From NCBI GenBank assembly GCA_963682055.1, contig OY821740.1:6449314-6513313 (forward strand): a stretch of 64,000 nucleotides of DNA, read 5' to 3'. Within the stretch, counting starts at the first letter, position 1, and each line of letters opens with the position of its first letter. The notes under the pieces are model-generated. The model ran no database searches, had not been told where the DNA came from, and saw only the letters and a program-made list of their open reading frames with translations. Below are positions 1 to 16,700 of the stretch, in pieces. Source of the DNA: Primula veris. Taxonomy: Eukaryota; Streptophyta; Magnoliopsida; Ericales; Primulaceae. A program made the translations under genes and the position numbers.

Positions 1-303
1 GGCACCACACAGTCCACACTGACTTGAGTGAAAGAAGGGCCAAGTGAAGCGGGATCGAAAGAATTTATAAATAGTAACAAATATCGGCGTTCACTAAGAA
101 CTACTGTAATTAGATATTATAAATTGATAACGCTGGGAATAGTAAAATCAAAAGATGATTTATTAAGGCTGAAATTAAAATCGATTATTCATTGCGATTA
201 GTATGAAATCTCTTGAGTTTCGGTCTTGATGATGACTATTTCGAAAATAATCACATCAATTATATAGAATCTTTACCGGACTGCTATTACATAAATTTCT
301 TAA

Positions 304-1105
304 CTAGAGGGAATGATCAATTGTGCAATTGTATTGGCAAGTACAAAGGCCACTCTTTTCACAAAGCGCTTCAACTGAATGTCTCCTAATATAGCAGTCG
401 TCGTAACATGTTTTTTCACAAAGAGCAAGATTGGCAAACTTGGTTCTCTCTTTTTGGCAAGTCAAATCGGTCTCGATAACTTGATTTCCTGCTGTCACTG
501 GAGAAAAAATGTTGTGTTGAGATATACAAAATCAAATAGTGTTCACACTCGTTTAAACAAAAATAAATGGTTGATCACACTGAAAATTTCAAATCATTCC
601 CAGTCCAAAGCTTCAATTCTTTCCGTCCTTGGTTTTCCAAAATTAGCTTTCCCAGAATCTAAAAATAAAAGGTTGGTTTTCACACTGAAAATGTTAGTTT
701 TCCACAATTAGTTTTCCCAGAATCAAGCTTCAATTCATATCATTAACTACACATCTGTTTCAATTCAGTACCATGTATTATTAAAAAAAAAAATAACTCG
801 CAAACCAACATCAACGGCAGCCCACACCGTTAAAGATGGTTTAGAGGTTAGACCGTCATTCCGAAAATGGCAACCCATACCATCAAACATGCCATAAGAG
901 AGGCTAGCATTTTCCTCCCATCATATACTATGGAAAAATATTCGCACGACCTCTATATTTATTCCTAATTCTATGTCTATAAGCTACTCTAAAGTTATTT
1001 CTCATTAGACAAACTTAAAAATATCATTGTAAAATTACTGAAATACTAACCTGCAACGAGGTAAAGAGACAAAAGAAATAGTGTGAGAACTGAATGATTA
1101 GCCAT
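304..1105 (-). CDS. Defensin-like (DEFL/LCR-type) secreted cysteine-rich peptide
   Basis: Two exons on the minus strand, 1105-1051 and 488-304, joined across a 562-bp GT-AG intron (donor GTTAGT, acceptor GCAG). They give 80 codons including TAG, i.e. 79 aa. Exon 1 encodes a start Met and a hydrophobic leader (LTLFLLSLYLVA) that looks like a signal peptide. Exon 2 encodes the mature part with eight cysteines spaced C-x12-C-x3-C-x3-C-x10-C-x5-C-x-C-x3-C. The CxxxC and CxC pair is the signature of the cysteine-stabilised alpha-beta fold. A single intron right after the signal peptide is the usual plant defensin-like gene structure. Members act in the apoplast in defence or in pollen-pistil signalling; the role of this one cannot be read from sequence. 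No neighbour suggests a cluster. The start is the only Met that places the leader in frame with exon 2. Confidence 0.72.
489..1050. other. Intron of the defensin-like gene with short internal repeats
   Basis: Around 590-740 a motif with 'ttttccaaaattagctttcccagaatc' character (written here only as its type) recurs as a local duplication about 100 bp apart, near 638-660 and 697-725. Open frames on the plus strand here have no recognisable family and overlap exon 2 antisense, so I do not call them genes. Confidence 0.4.
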
Positions 1106-1479
1106 GTGTAGAAGTAGTTCCTTCTCGTGTTGTGACTATGAATCTATGATGAAACTTTCCAATTTATAGAAGAAATGAGTGGTATTTTTTTTTCCCGAGA
1201 CATTAATACAGACCGAATAAAATTTGTACGCAAGGAAGAAAACGTATAAAATTTAAAAAGGAAAAGAGGAATAAATCAAGATAAATGATATAACCATCCA
1301 AAAAACTTATCCAAAAACCTTACCTGCTGATTTGGCGGCTTAAGTGTACCAATCAATTTTGTTTCGATATTAAAATCGTATTTTCATTTAATCCATAATT
1401 GGTCTACCTGTTCCGTCACGTAAACAAATAAGATTTTTGGGTAAAGTTTTTAAAATACTCATTTATAGACATTCATCTG

Positions 1480-2130
1480 CACCAAGTGAACCATAAATAT
1501 AGACATATCTATATAATAAATGATGCCAAATACTTGTATTGGTTCAGTGCCTCGTATCTACGGAATAAGCGGCGCTAACATCCCAAAATAAGTGTCATGT
1601 TACGTTTCGATCTTTTAAGCTCATGTAAATATATATTTTTCTAGTTTTTTTAATCAAATCATGCTATAAATACGTAAGTTATATGTTCGTATATTAACTT
1701 TTGAAAAATATGTTGCTTTTATATTATTTTTTTGACATTCCTATTTTAAAAATCTCACAAAACACAACTAAATCCAAAAAAATATAAGAACATAAATTTT
1801 TCAAAACTAAAATACGGATGTATAACTTGCATATTTATAATATGATTCGATAAAATAAAATAATAAAATTTTTATGAGCTTAAAAACTCGAAGTATCTCC
1901 CCGTATCTACTCCAGTGTGACCTGACGAGGGAGATCATCAGATAGTCTACATGTTCTTGTTATAACTCCCAAGATTTATTTTGTGTAAACCAAATATAGA
2001 CAAATCCATATAATAATGATGTCAAATACCTCCCTGTATTGTTCATTGTACGTATTTACTCCATTTTGATGAGGGAGATAATCAGGAAATCTATATGATC
2101 TCGTCACAACTCCCAAGATATTCACCATGT
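1480..2130. repeat. Cluster of direct repeats around a fold-back element
   Basis: A stretch of about 70 bp at 1494-1560 recurs at 1993-2062 (both start AAATATAGACA and run through an ATGATG-CAAATAC core). A second unit at 1909-1985 recurs at 2059-2125 (both carry GAGGGAGAT-ATCAG and AACTCCCAAGAT). The copies are diverged. They look like old transposon ends or segmental duplications. No gene is seen here. Confidence 0.5.
1608..1892. mobile_element. Fold-back MITE, AT-rich
   Basis: The left half (from about 1608) and the right half (to about 1892) are inverted copies of each other over roughly 110 bp each. Both carry CGA-TTTTTAAGCTCAT, then AATCA-AT, then AAGTTATA, then TTTTGAAAAAT in the same order when one is reverse-complemented. 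It has no coding capacity. The superfamily is not identified. It lies between the copies of the surrounding direct repeats. Confidence 0.55.
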
Positions 2131-2233
2131 TCAAACCGTTTCTTTTGATATAGTTAGGTGACAAAAAGCAAAATCTTACAATTATTAGAGGTGTTGTGGC
2201 ATCCGATGGTTAACGCTTAATTTTCCGGTGCAG

Positions 2234-2498
2234 TAACTCGACTAGGTTGTTTAAGCGACCAGCTCGACTAAGTGGGCTTGAGCTGGTTAACCATGTGGCG
2301 AATTTTTTCGGATACGTGAGGAGGCGAGAGATGGTTCTAGAAGCTGATGTGGATACTGAAAGTTCGACGAAGGTTTTGTGGTGGGATCATTGGTTTAGGG
2401 TCCACGTGAATAATCATGTCACCGTTGATCCTTTGTTTCTTGATGTGATTAATCGTGAAAACACGCCCGAGATGGATTTGCTTGTGCTGGGTGATTAA
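2234..2498 (+). other. Unidentified coding-like terminal exon or gene fragment
   Basis: An open frame of 88 codons ends at TGA/TAA near 2498 and is preceded by a good acceptor (GGTGCAG at 2227-2233). The peptide is not low-complexity. It runs through RPARLSGLELVNHVANFFGY, then a charged stretch, then WWDHWFRVHVNNHVTVDPLF and ends TPEMDLLVLGD. Its GC content is higher than the flanks, as in real exons. I do not recognise the family. No upstream exon with a matching donor was found in the preceding 1 kb, so it may be a relic or captured last exon. It could also be a short intronless gene with an unusual start. Confidence 0.35.
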
Positions 2499-3459
2499 TT
2501 CGGAGTTTTTTCTTCTTCTTTTTTGCTTTTTCGTGTGTCTTGTTTTGTAAATTATTTGCAAGGAATGTGATTTTCAAGTTTACTGCTGTTAGTTAAAGAA
2601 AAGAGTGCCTGTTTGTTTGGCTAATAAGCAGATTTATTTGAGTTCAAGTAAACTTATAACTTATAATCCAATAGCAAACCAAGGAAATGTCGAAAGGAAC
2701 AGTTACATTACCGTTTTACATTAAACAGGGGAATCACTGAAAACGAAAAAAAAATACATTAGCGATTTCGATCTAGTGAAGCTAATACTTTAACAGATTT
2801 AAATATGGCAAATTTTTTCTCTAAAATATTTTATTCATTCATTCGCAGATACACACATACACAAAAAAACAGTTACATTAGCGATTTCGATCTAGTTAAG
2901 CTAATACTTAAAAGATTTAAATGACCCATATCTCAACCTTCAAAGGGGCACGATTTTCTAATCTCCTCGTGAACCCTACGATTCATACGCCTTTGTCATT
3001 TCGGAACAAACCACCAATATCAGTTGTGTTTTCTTTTCCTTTGAGACTTCCGTCAACATTTAGCTTAACTCATTATGAAGGAGGAAACCAATAAATTAGT
3101 TTAACACCTAAATCATGTATGATCCGCACAAGGATGGAACTTACAGTCACATAACTCAATGGTTTACGCAAATTCAATCGTTATCCGGACACTAATGATG
3201 TATAAACGTCCACATTTTCATAAACTTTTCTTGATAAGAATTTCCATAGATTCCACAACTCAATTGCAAAAATAAATTTCCAACATATATTATTAAAAGA
3301 TGACTTGAGCATCTGGTTTCTCAAAATACAATTTTTCTTAAAATTTAATAATTATGATATAAAAAATGGCATGCATCAGGAACCCTATAAATTCATTAAA
3401 TTTAAGAAAACACAAAATTCCCCTCATATATGAGGAATGCATATGATTCTCTAGATTAA

Positions 3460-3700
3460 TACTTTCTCCGTCCCTAAACAAATGTCTCATACGAAAATAC
3501 ATACAATTTTAACCGATAATTTTTTCATATTTAGATTGCCGGAAAAAATTATTCCAAAAGTTAATCACGTAGTTCATGGTTAGAAATATACGATGAAATT
3601 TTCAATTTTTTTATTTCGGTAATTTTGATATGAAAATTTTGATGTTCAAAGTTGCATGTATTTTCGTAGGGGATATTTGTTTAGGGGCGGAAGTAGTATA
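3460..3700. mobile_element. Stowaway-like (Tc1/mariner) MITE
   Basis: The roughly 240-bp element has terminal inverted repeats of about 45 bp. The left end begins TACTTTCTCCGTCCC and the right end, reverse-complemented, begins TACTACTTCCGCCCC; both continue TAAACAAAT and CTACGAAAATACAT or close variants. The CTCC-GTCCC ends and TA borders are typical of Stowaway MITEs in plants. It has no coding capacity. A relative lies at 63686-63924. Confidence 0.7.
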
Positions 3701-4252
3701 ATGGTAATAAACTATCATGTGGTCCATATTTTTGTGGTTGTGATATTGTTATGATTATTAAAATATAATAAAAATAAATAAATAATATAGGGCTATTATA
3801 AGTAAATTAATAAGTAAGCTAAAATTTTATGTAAATGTAACGGTTTCTTAAAAGTTATAAAATGTGTTAGGTTTGAAGAAATGGTTAAAATAGCCGGTGC
3901 CGGGTTAGAACCTAAATTTTACTCAAACCAATATATGAACGTGATGTAAATGTTATCATGGATTAACAAATATCTTTAACTTTTGCTCAAAATTGTAAAG
4001 CCAAAATACATTCCCGTTAATTGTAAAATAAAAATTTTGTGTCACAAGGTCCCTGGTTCGAATCTTGTAGTTAATTTTTATTGTTCATCTAATTAACATT
4101 AGCTTACTTCTCCGTTAATTAATTACATTTTAATGTACTATTATAACGTTTTATAAATAAATGTTTTTATGTAGTTTCATAGTCATATCAAAACAAAGTT
4201 TGAATTAATAAATTCGTAGTTGTAGTCAATTTTTCTGTATCGTTTGAAAATT

Positions 4253-4450
4253 TCAAATCAATGGACAAGTCAGCTAAGTTTTAAGCTCCAAGTTTTTTTG
4301 GTTTTTTATACCGTTTATTGTTATTGTACTGACAAAAAAATTCAACGTTTTAAATTTTTAGATTAATGGACAAATCAACTAAGTTTTAAATTGCATGTTT
4401 TTTAGGTTGTTTATACCGTTTATTATTGTTATTGTACTAAAAAAATAAAA
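4253..4450. repeat. 113-bp tandem duplication (two copies)
   Basis: Copies at about 4253-4340 and 4366-4450 share ATGGACAA-TCA-CTAAGTTTTAA and TATACCGTTTATTGTTATTGTACT or close variants. Period is about 113 bp. No coding content. Confidence 0.6.
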
Positions 4451-4854
4451 ATTAACGATCTTCAAGAATTGAATCATGGTTCCGCCACTGGTCGTAAATG
4501 TTCCATTCGAGTGATCCACCCATCTAGATAGGCCCTTTACCTTCAAGACACAAGATCCGGACTCTATACACGTAACACATACATACAAAATGAATGGTTT
4601 GAAATTTGCCAATCTATATCCCTTCAATTCACAAAAAGGGCGTCGATAAAGAATTTCGAAACCTTAAAGTATCTAATAGATAAAACCTATTAGGTGTTGG
4701 GTCTTTTTGATATTCTATCAAACATGAGTAGTGTGTTTTATATTTAATATACTTCATAGGGTTTTAGGGTTTATACTTTATTTATTTATTATTATTTATA
4801 CAACCCACCAGCTACTCTCACTCATATACACATATACATATATAGATACATAAA

Positions 4855-10999
<6,145 letters not shown>

Positions 11000-11402
11000 T
11001 GCACTACTTTTGGGATGCAGCTTAGCTTATCGAGAAGAAAGAAGATTACTAGTTGTTTTTGCATAAATATAAGCGTAAGACTGAGATTTAGATCAGGGCG
11101 TTTTTGTGCCTTGACTGATGTTGTAGTATGAAGCGTAAAACCATCTATACGCGTTTGATTCATCGTTATGTAACAAAAAACAGTAAAAAGAAGAAAGGAC
11201 TCCGGTCACAAAAAATTAACAATGATTTCCATTTCCCCAAAGGCATTCCACTACTATATCTTTTAAAACTATTTCAATCATTCTAATGCATTATCCATTA
11301 TATTGTGCATTAGTGTGTTAGATTTGTCACTAGAAGTGATTATGTTTTGAGTTCTTTTTTGCGTGTGCATGTTTTATATAACCATTAAACTGTTTGTTTT
11401 GA

Positions 11403-12790
11403 AGAGGGCGGCTCAACTCCATACTTTTACTCTGCATAATCCTTCGTACATTAAATAATGTGATGACACGTCTCATTAAAGATTCAATGCTGGGAATCTC
11501 TTTTATTCATTATTACCGTCTTTTTTTGTTTATAATGTCACGTTACTCACTTAGCTATCCATAAATGATAAAACTCCACTTATTTATGGTGCCAAAAGTA
11601 TACTTCACATGCCGTCAGGTTTTTTACGGAAACCAAACCTTTTTTCCTCATTATGCCGTAATTCTTTCTAATTTCCTTACACTCAAACACAAGGTAAAAT
11701 ACATTTATACATTTGTTTATTACATTTTTTACACAGATAATTTCATAGGTATCCTATTCCTATATACTTGCCTAGTTTTGTTAATATTATAAAAAAAAAA
11801 AATTATTATCTCTTATACAACAGTCTTATTTTATATTTGTTTATTGTATTTTTTTTTCTCTTGCGGAAGCAAATTATATGGATGATACAAATGGACGAAA
11901 CTCATATTCATACACAGTTGGAATTTGAAAATGAAAAAAATGCATATAATTGATACAGCGAGTATGCTAAAGGAGTTGGGTTTAGCATAAGGAGAATGTT
12001 CACAAAAATGATGGTGGTGTAATTACATGTAGAAGGTTTACGTGCAATAAAAAGGGATATCGAGCTAAAGATAAACTTACAATGCATGTGAGAAAACCGA
12101 GAAAAGAAACAAGAACGGGCTGTGAGGCACTTATGACCATCGCTTTACGATCTAACGGTAAGTATCGAATTGTAGATTTTGAACCACGTCATAATCATGA
12201 AGTTGATGATGCATCTATTGCACATGTACTGCCATCTCAAAGACATATAAGTTGTACTCAAGCAATAGAGATAGAATTACCCGACGATTCTGGAATAAGA
12301 CCAAAATTAGCATTTGAACTATTAAGTCGTCAAGCGGGGGTCGTAGAGAAAATCTTGGTTTCATTCATAAAGATCAGCGAAATCTTCTCCGAAATAAGGA
12401 AGAGGACATGAAATATGGAGAAGTAGGAAGTATAATGAACTATTTTCAAAAACAATCGTTAGAAAACCCTTTTTTTTTTTTTTTTTCATGCATTTGACAC
12501 CGATGAACAAGATCGAGTTACTAATATATTTTGGGATGATTCAATGATGATATTAGACTATAACTTGTTTGGTGATGTAGTTTTTTTTACTACAAATCTA
12601 ACTATTTAGTCTAAATTAGAATTTGATCTAAAGGAGAGTAAAGAGAGCGAAAACAGTATTGGATCTCCATGCAAAAAATTGACGGCATGTGAAGTATATC
12701 CATCGGATCTTTAATGAGACATGTGTCATCATATTATTTAATATATAAATGATTGCGGAGAGTAGGGTCTGAAGGTGAGCAGCCCTTAGA
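11403..12790 (+). mobile_element. Mutator-like element with long terminal inverted repeats
   Basis: The left arm (11403-11490) and right arm (12700-12790, reverse-complemented) match over about 80 bp: GGGC-GCTCA, CATA/ACC, TTTACTCT/CTACTCTC, ATTAAATAAT-TGATGACAC, GTCTCATTAAAGAT. Homology resumes inside (left 11596-11640, right 12645-12690: TATACTTCACATGCCGTCA), so the left arm carries an insertion of about 100 bp. The flanks TTGTTTTGA (11394-11402) and TTGTTTATT (12791-12799) match at 6 or 7 of 9 bases, compatible with an eroded 9-bp target duplication typical of MULEs. The cargo is a broken FAR1-type gene half. It sits between the PRMT3 3' end and the PATROL1 promoter. Confidence 0.65.
11893..12591 (+). 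pseudogene. FAR1/FHY3-family DNA-binding domain fragment (MULE transposase relative)
   Basis: Conceptual translation across several frames gives a FAR1 domain. It opens LEFENEKNAYN then YSEYAKGVGFSIRRMFT with a TGA between. After a frame change come ITCRRFTCNKKGYRAKDK, MHVRKPRKETRTGCEA and FEPRHNHEVDD, i.e. the C-x-C/H-x-H zinc ligands of the WRKY-GCM1-like fold. Next is RHISCTQAIEIELPDDSGIR and, after another shift, LRNKEEDMKYGEVGSIMNYF and [18 protein letters not shown]. The match stops just before the MULE catalytic domain. At least one stop and three frame changes mean it is dead. In living relatives this domain binds DNA either as a transposase or as a light-signalling transcription factor. 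Confidence 0.8.
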
Positions 12791-13797
12791 TTGTTTATTT
12801 AGTTACAGTGTTACTAGCACATTAAATCTATGCCGCAAACCTTAATGGGAAACATGCACAAAATTGCTAGTAGTAATAAACGACATAAACGTATTGCAAC
12901 TTGGCAACTTGGTTTCTTTAATCCCATTCAATTAAATTTTTTACTCATATGTAAAAATTAACTCTTATTAATATAAAATATTTATTCATAGATAAAATGT
13001 CATCATTTCCATTCTAATTTAAATTCCGAAGACTTACGAATAGATACATATCAATCAACTTAATTATAAAAAACTCACATATGTGTACTTCTTTATAATT
13101 AGATACATATAATTATTTACAATTATCTACATATGTCATAAAAAATAATAAAATATAAAAAAAAAAAATTAAAAAATCAAAAAAATTGTACATAGTATCA
13201 AACAGAACTAGACATGATTATATAAGATTAAACAAGATTAGATAGGATTAAACATATAAGATTGAACATGATTAGACAGTATCAGACAGGATTACACGTA
13301 TTTTTTGTATAAAAATATATTTTTTAAAATTTTGGTTTTTTAAAATTAATTTTTTTTTTTTTGATTTTTTAATGACATATGTAACTATTCGTAAATAAGT
13401 TCATAAAATATGTATTTTTTTGTAAAAAGTCATCAAGTTCAAAACAAACGGATTTTTTTATAAATAAGTTTATAAAGACTTAGTAAATTGTCCGTTTTTA
13501 TTTCAATAAGACACTATTGACACATAGGCAACGGAATAAGTTTTTGTGAATGAATACGCGTATACTAAATCATTTTCCTTATATCCAAATCCAAATAGTA
13601 ATGATTTCATTGATTTGTATAAACATTACATAGCAACTTATTTAAGTCTTAACAGCACAGTGAAAAATAAAACGAGTAAAATACTAATTCAGTAAATCAG
13701 TAGCGACGCGGGCAAATCTCAGTTCTCCTCCCTCTCTCTATCTCTCTCTCTCTAGACTCGATCTCTCATCTAAAACCCACTTCTCAATCCTCGCTCA
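12791..13797. other. Promoter-side spacer of PATROL1 with fold-back repeat and internal short repeats
   Basis: Very AT-rich. An inverted repeat joins about 13126-13180 and 13325-13385 (TACATATGTCAT against ATGACATATGTA, with poly-A/T flanks). Its loop (13205-13300) holds five or six degenerate copies of an AGATTAAACA/GGATTA motif of about 16-20 bp. This looks like a MITE. No gene is seen. The final 70 bp carry the CT-rich 5' leader of PATROL1. Confidence 0.5.
13731..13753 (+). repeat. (CT)n tract in the PATROL1 5' leader
   Basis: A CT-rich run lies 45-67 bp upstream of the start codon. CT/GA tracts at this position are common in plant promoters and 5' UTRs and can bind GAGA-type (BPC) factors. 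Binding here is inference. Confidence 0.6.
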
Positions 13798-16700
13798 ATG
13801 GAAGAGTAAGTAACTTATTCATATCTCCAAATCTATTTCAACTGTTAGTATGCAATTTGATTAATTTTGTTTTTAATTGGAGGGGTTTATTTAATTATTA
13901 GGGAGAATGAGGTGGATCTTATGCAAAGGTATCGTCGAGACCGGAGAATACTTCTTGATTTTATTCTCTCTGGTAGTTTGATACAGAAAGTGGTGATGCC
14001 CCCCGGTGCGGTCTCGTTGGATGACGTCGATCTCGATCAAGTTAGCGTCGATTTTGTCCTTGCCTGTGCTAAAAAAGGTTTAATAATGCCGTTTAATCTA
14101 ATTTAATTTTAATTCATTTGGTTTGTATATGACTATATGGTCTTGTTGTTGAGTTGAAATAGGTATTAGTGGGGAATGTACTAAGTTTAGTTTAGTAGAT
14201 TTACGGTTGTGAGATACTATAATAATTGTGAATTATAGCAGATTAAGGCCGCGTTTGGCATTGTTTTTTGTGGTAAAAAATCTGCTTAGAAAAAAGCAAC
14301 GAGAAAAAAAGCTTGCTTAAAAGAAGCTACAATGTAGTGTTGGCATCATCTTATTTTTGCTGATAATTCTTCTTTTTTTCCCTTCTTTTTTAACATACAA
14401 GTGACTTGTTAATTTACCAAACGATTTTATTAGAAATTTACACTTTTGGAATTTTTTTATGTGAAAAAGCTAAAATAACTTTCAAATTCGTACCTTTTCT
14501 GTTTTGAGCTTTTTTAGCTTTTATGCCCAGAAGCAGCTAGTTTTTTTAAAGATAAAAAAACTAACAAACCAAACACCCATAGTTTTTTTAAATTTAAAAG
14601 CTATACAAACTAAGAAAAAAAGCAGTTGCCAAACAGGCCTAAGGCCTCGAACAAAATAATAGTACGCGTTATATGACTTAGAGTACCTCTTTAACTCGAA
14701 AATCAATTATCTATATGTTTTTATAGCAGTAGTCCCCGTAATAAAACTCACACTATAATTAAATGTAATCCATCCCGTGATACCATTTGTATAATTTAGT
14801 GGGTATTGGCTCTAGGATGGGCCGGGATTCATATATATATATATAGTAGTTTTTTTCTTTGTCTGGTGGAGGGGGGAGAATAAAGTAGTTAGTAACTAAA
14901 GGACTAAAATACAAGACTAGAACTAGGTTTCTATAAGTAAAGTGGAATTTAAAAGATTGGGTTGTAAGGTAACATTACCCTAATATTATAAGATAACATG
15001 ATTATTTCCGATGTTGGATATCTTTGTTAATGCAGGTGGAATGCTTGATCTATCGGAAGCTATTAGAGATTACCATGATAGGACCCTTTTCCCAACTATG
15101 GTGAGTTAGAAAACTTGTAACTGTTTAAAGTCATGTTGTATATGTTTCTCTGTACCAGTCTGTCGTGATGAGTGCCGACTCATCAGGAATCTTATCTATA
15201 ATGTGCTAGAGTTCTTTTGATTTGTCACATGACGGGAAGCAATATATACATATTAAATCTGATGTACATATGAGATATTTACTAATTCTGTCCCTTTTCT
15301 ATTCAGTTGTGAATTGTCTTCTGCATGTCTACTTAAAATTTGTTTACAATCAAGAACTTTGGTGTTTGGTCTGTTTCTTATAAAAAGTGACGCCATCATA
15401 AGTACACTTACTTCATAGGAAGCATGATTACCCAATGAGCCATATGGCCCATATCCTCTACCACATGTTGAGCTTGGACATCTAACCCCAAATTATTTTT
15501 TGGAAACAACTGAAGATGTGTGGTTATGGGAATTAAAGGGTTCCACGTGGGAGACTCTTGAAACTTAGATATGAACCATATGTTATCTATTTCCTCAGGT
15601 GTATTAGAATAGATGGGCATAATTTGGTGTTTTTTTACAGAATAATATGGGTTCCACAGATGAATTTTTCATGGCAACGAGCCATGAATCATCCGGTTCA
15701 CCACCAAAACGGGCTCCTCCGCCTCCCCCAGCCTTTACAACACAATCGATTATCAGAAGTATCTCTCCCTCACATTCTCTCACCTCCGCACATGACGACG
15801 AGCCTATTGACCATGGGCATTTGGAAGAGTCTAACTCCTCCCAATTGCAAAAAGAACTATCTATTGACGATATTGATGATTTTGAGGGTGATGATGATTT
15901 AGATGAAGTTGAGACTCGTAGAACTTCGAGAAGAGTTCCTAATGATGCTTCTGATCTGGCTCCAGGATTGGCTTCATTTGCAACCGGTATGTAAATATTA
16001 AATTCTTCGTTTAATGTCCTACAAAAGGAGTAAAATGGTCACCCCTTTCCTCCAACAGTTCTTCTCATTCGTAAAAATCAATTATTTTACATGGTATTAC
16101 TATTGACCACTTTGTAAATAAGTCGCATCTTTCTAATTGGATGGACTGATGAGTTAAGCAACTATTACTTAGCCTAAAATCGTTATTTAATGTTGGGCAG
16201 ATTCTTTAATTGACAACTGAGAATGCTATAGCTTATCCATTTTCGTCGTCTTGGTTTCCTACAATGCTTTAGTATTGGATTGCAGCGTGGCGATTGTTAT
16301 GTTTTTTTAATTATTGTTGAGAGTTGTTTTCTGGATGTGAGTTTTGTGTCGTAGCTTATTGAGCTTCTTTCTCAACTCTTTTAGCTTTCGGTGACGATGA
16401 ACTCCGAGAATCTGCTTATGAAGTCCTTTTGGCTGCTGCTGGAGCTGCAGGGTATGCAATCTAAGTTTGTTAGTAATTATTAAACCTTGTTGATTACAGA
16501 GACCGTTTTTTTATATTTGGCGTTATCATTCTCATTCCTTAACATCCCTTGTTTTTTTCTTGCATATTGATTAGGGGTTTGATTATACCAACAAAAGAGA
16601 AAAAGAAAGACAAGAGGTCTAGATTTATGAAGAAGCTCGGCCGTAGTAAGGGAGACAATGTTTTAAATCAGTCCCAGCAATCCACTGGTTTGGTTGGCTT

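Larger units (their letters stand above)
2499..4854. other. Intergenic region upstream of PRMT3
   Basis: No gene recognised. It contains a pair of direct repeats (about 2745-2800 and 2866-2920, both carrying TTAGCGATTTCGATCTAGT), a Stowaway-like MITE (3460-3700) and a tandem duplication (4253-4450). The last 110 bp before the PRMT3 ATG are rich in TATA and ACATATA motifs and probably hold its core promoter and 5' UTR. Confidence 0.5.

Noticed and set aside
379..711. Plus-strand 110-codon open frame
   Set aside because: It is antisense to the cysteine-rich exon and has no family resemblance, whereas the minus-strand gene has splice sites, a signal peptide and a cysteine pattern.
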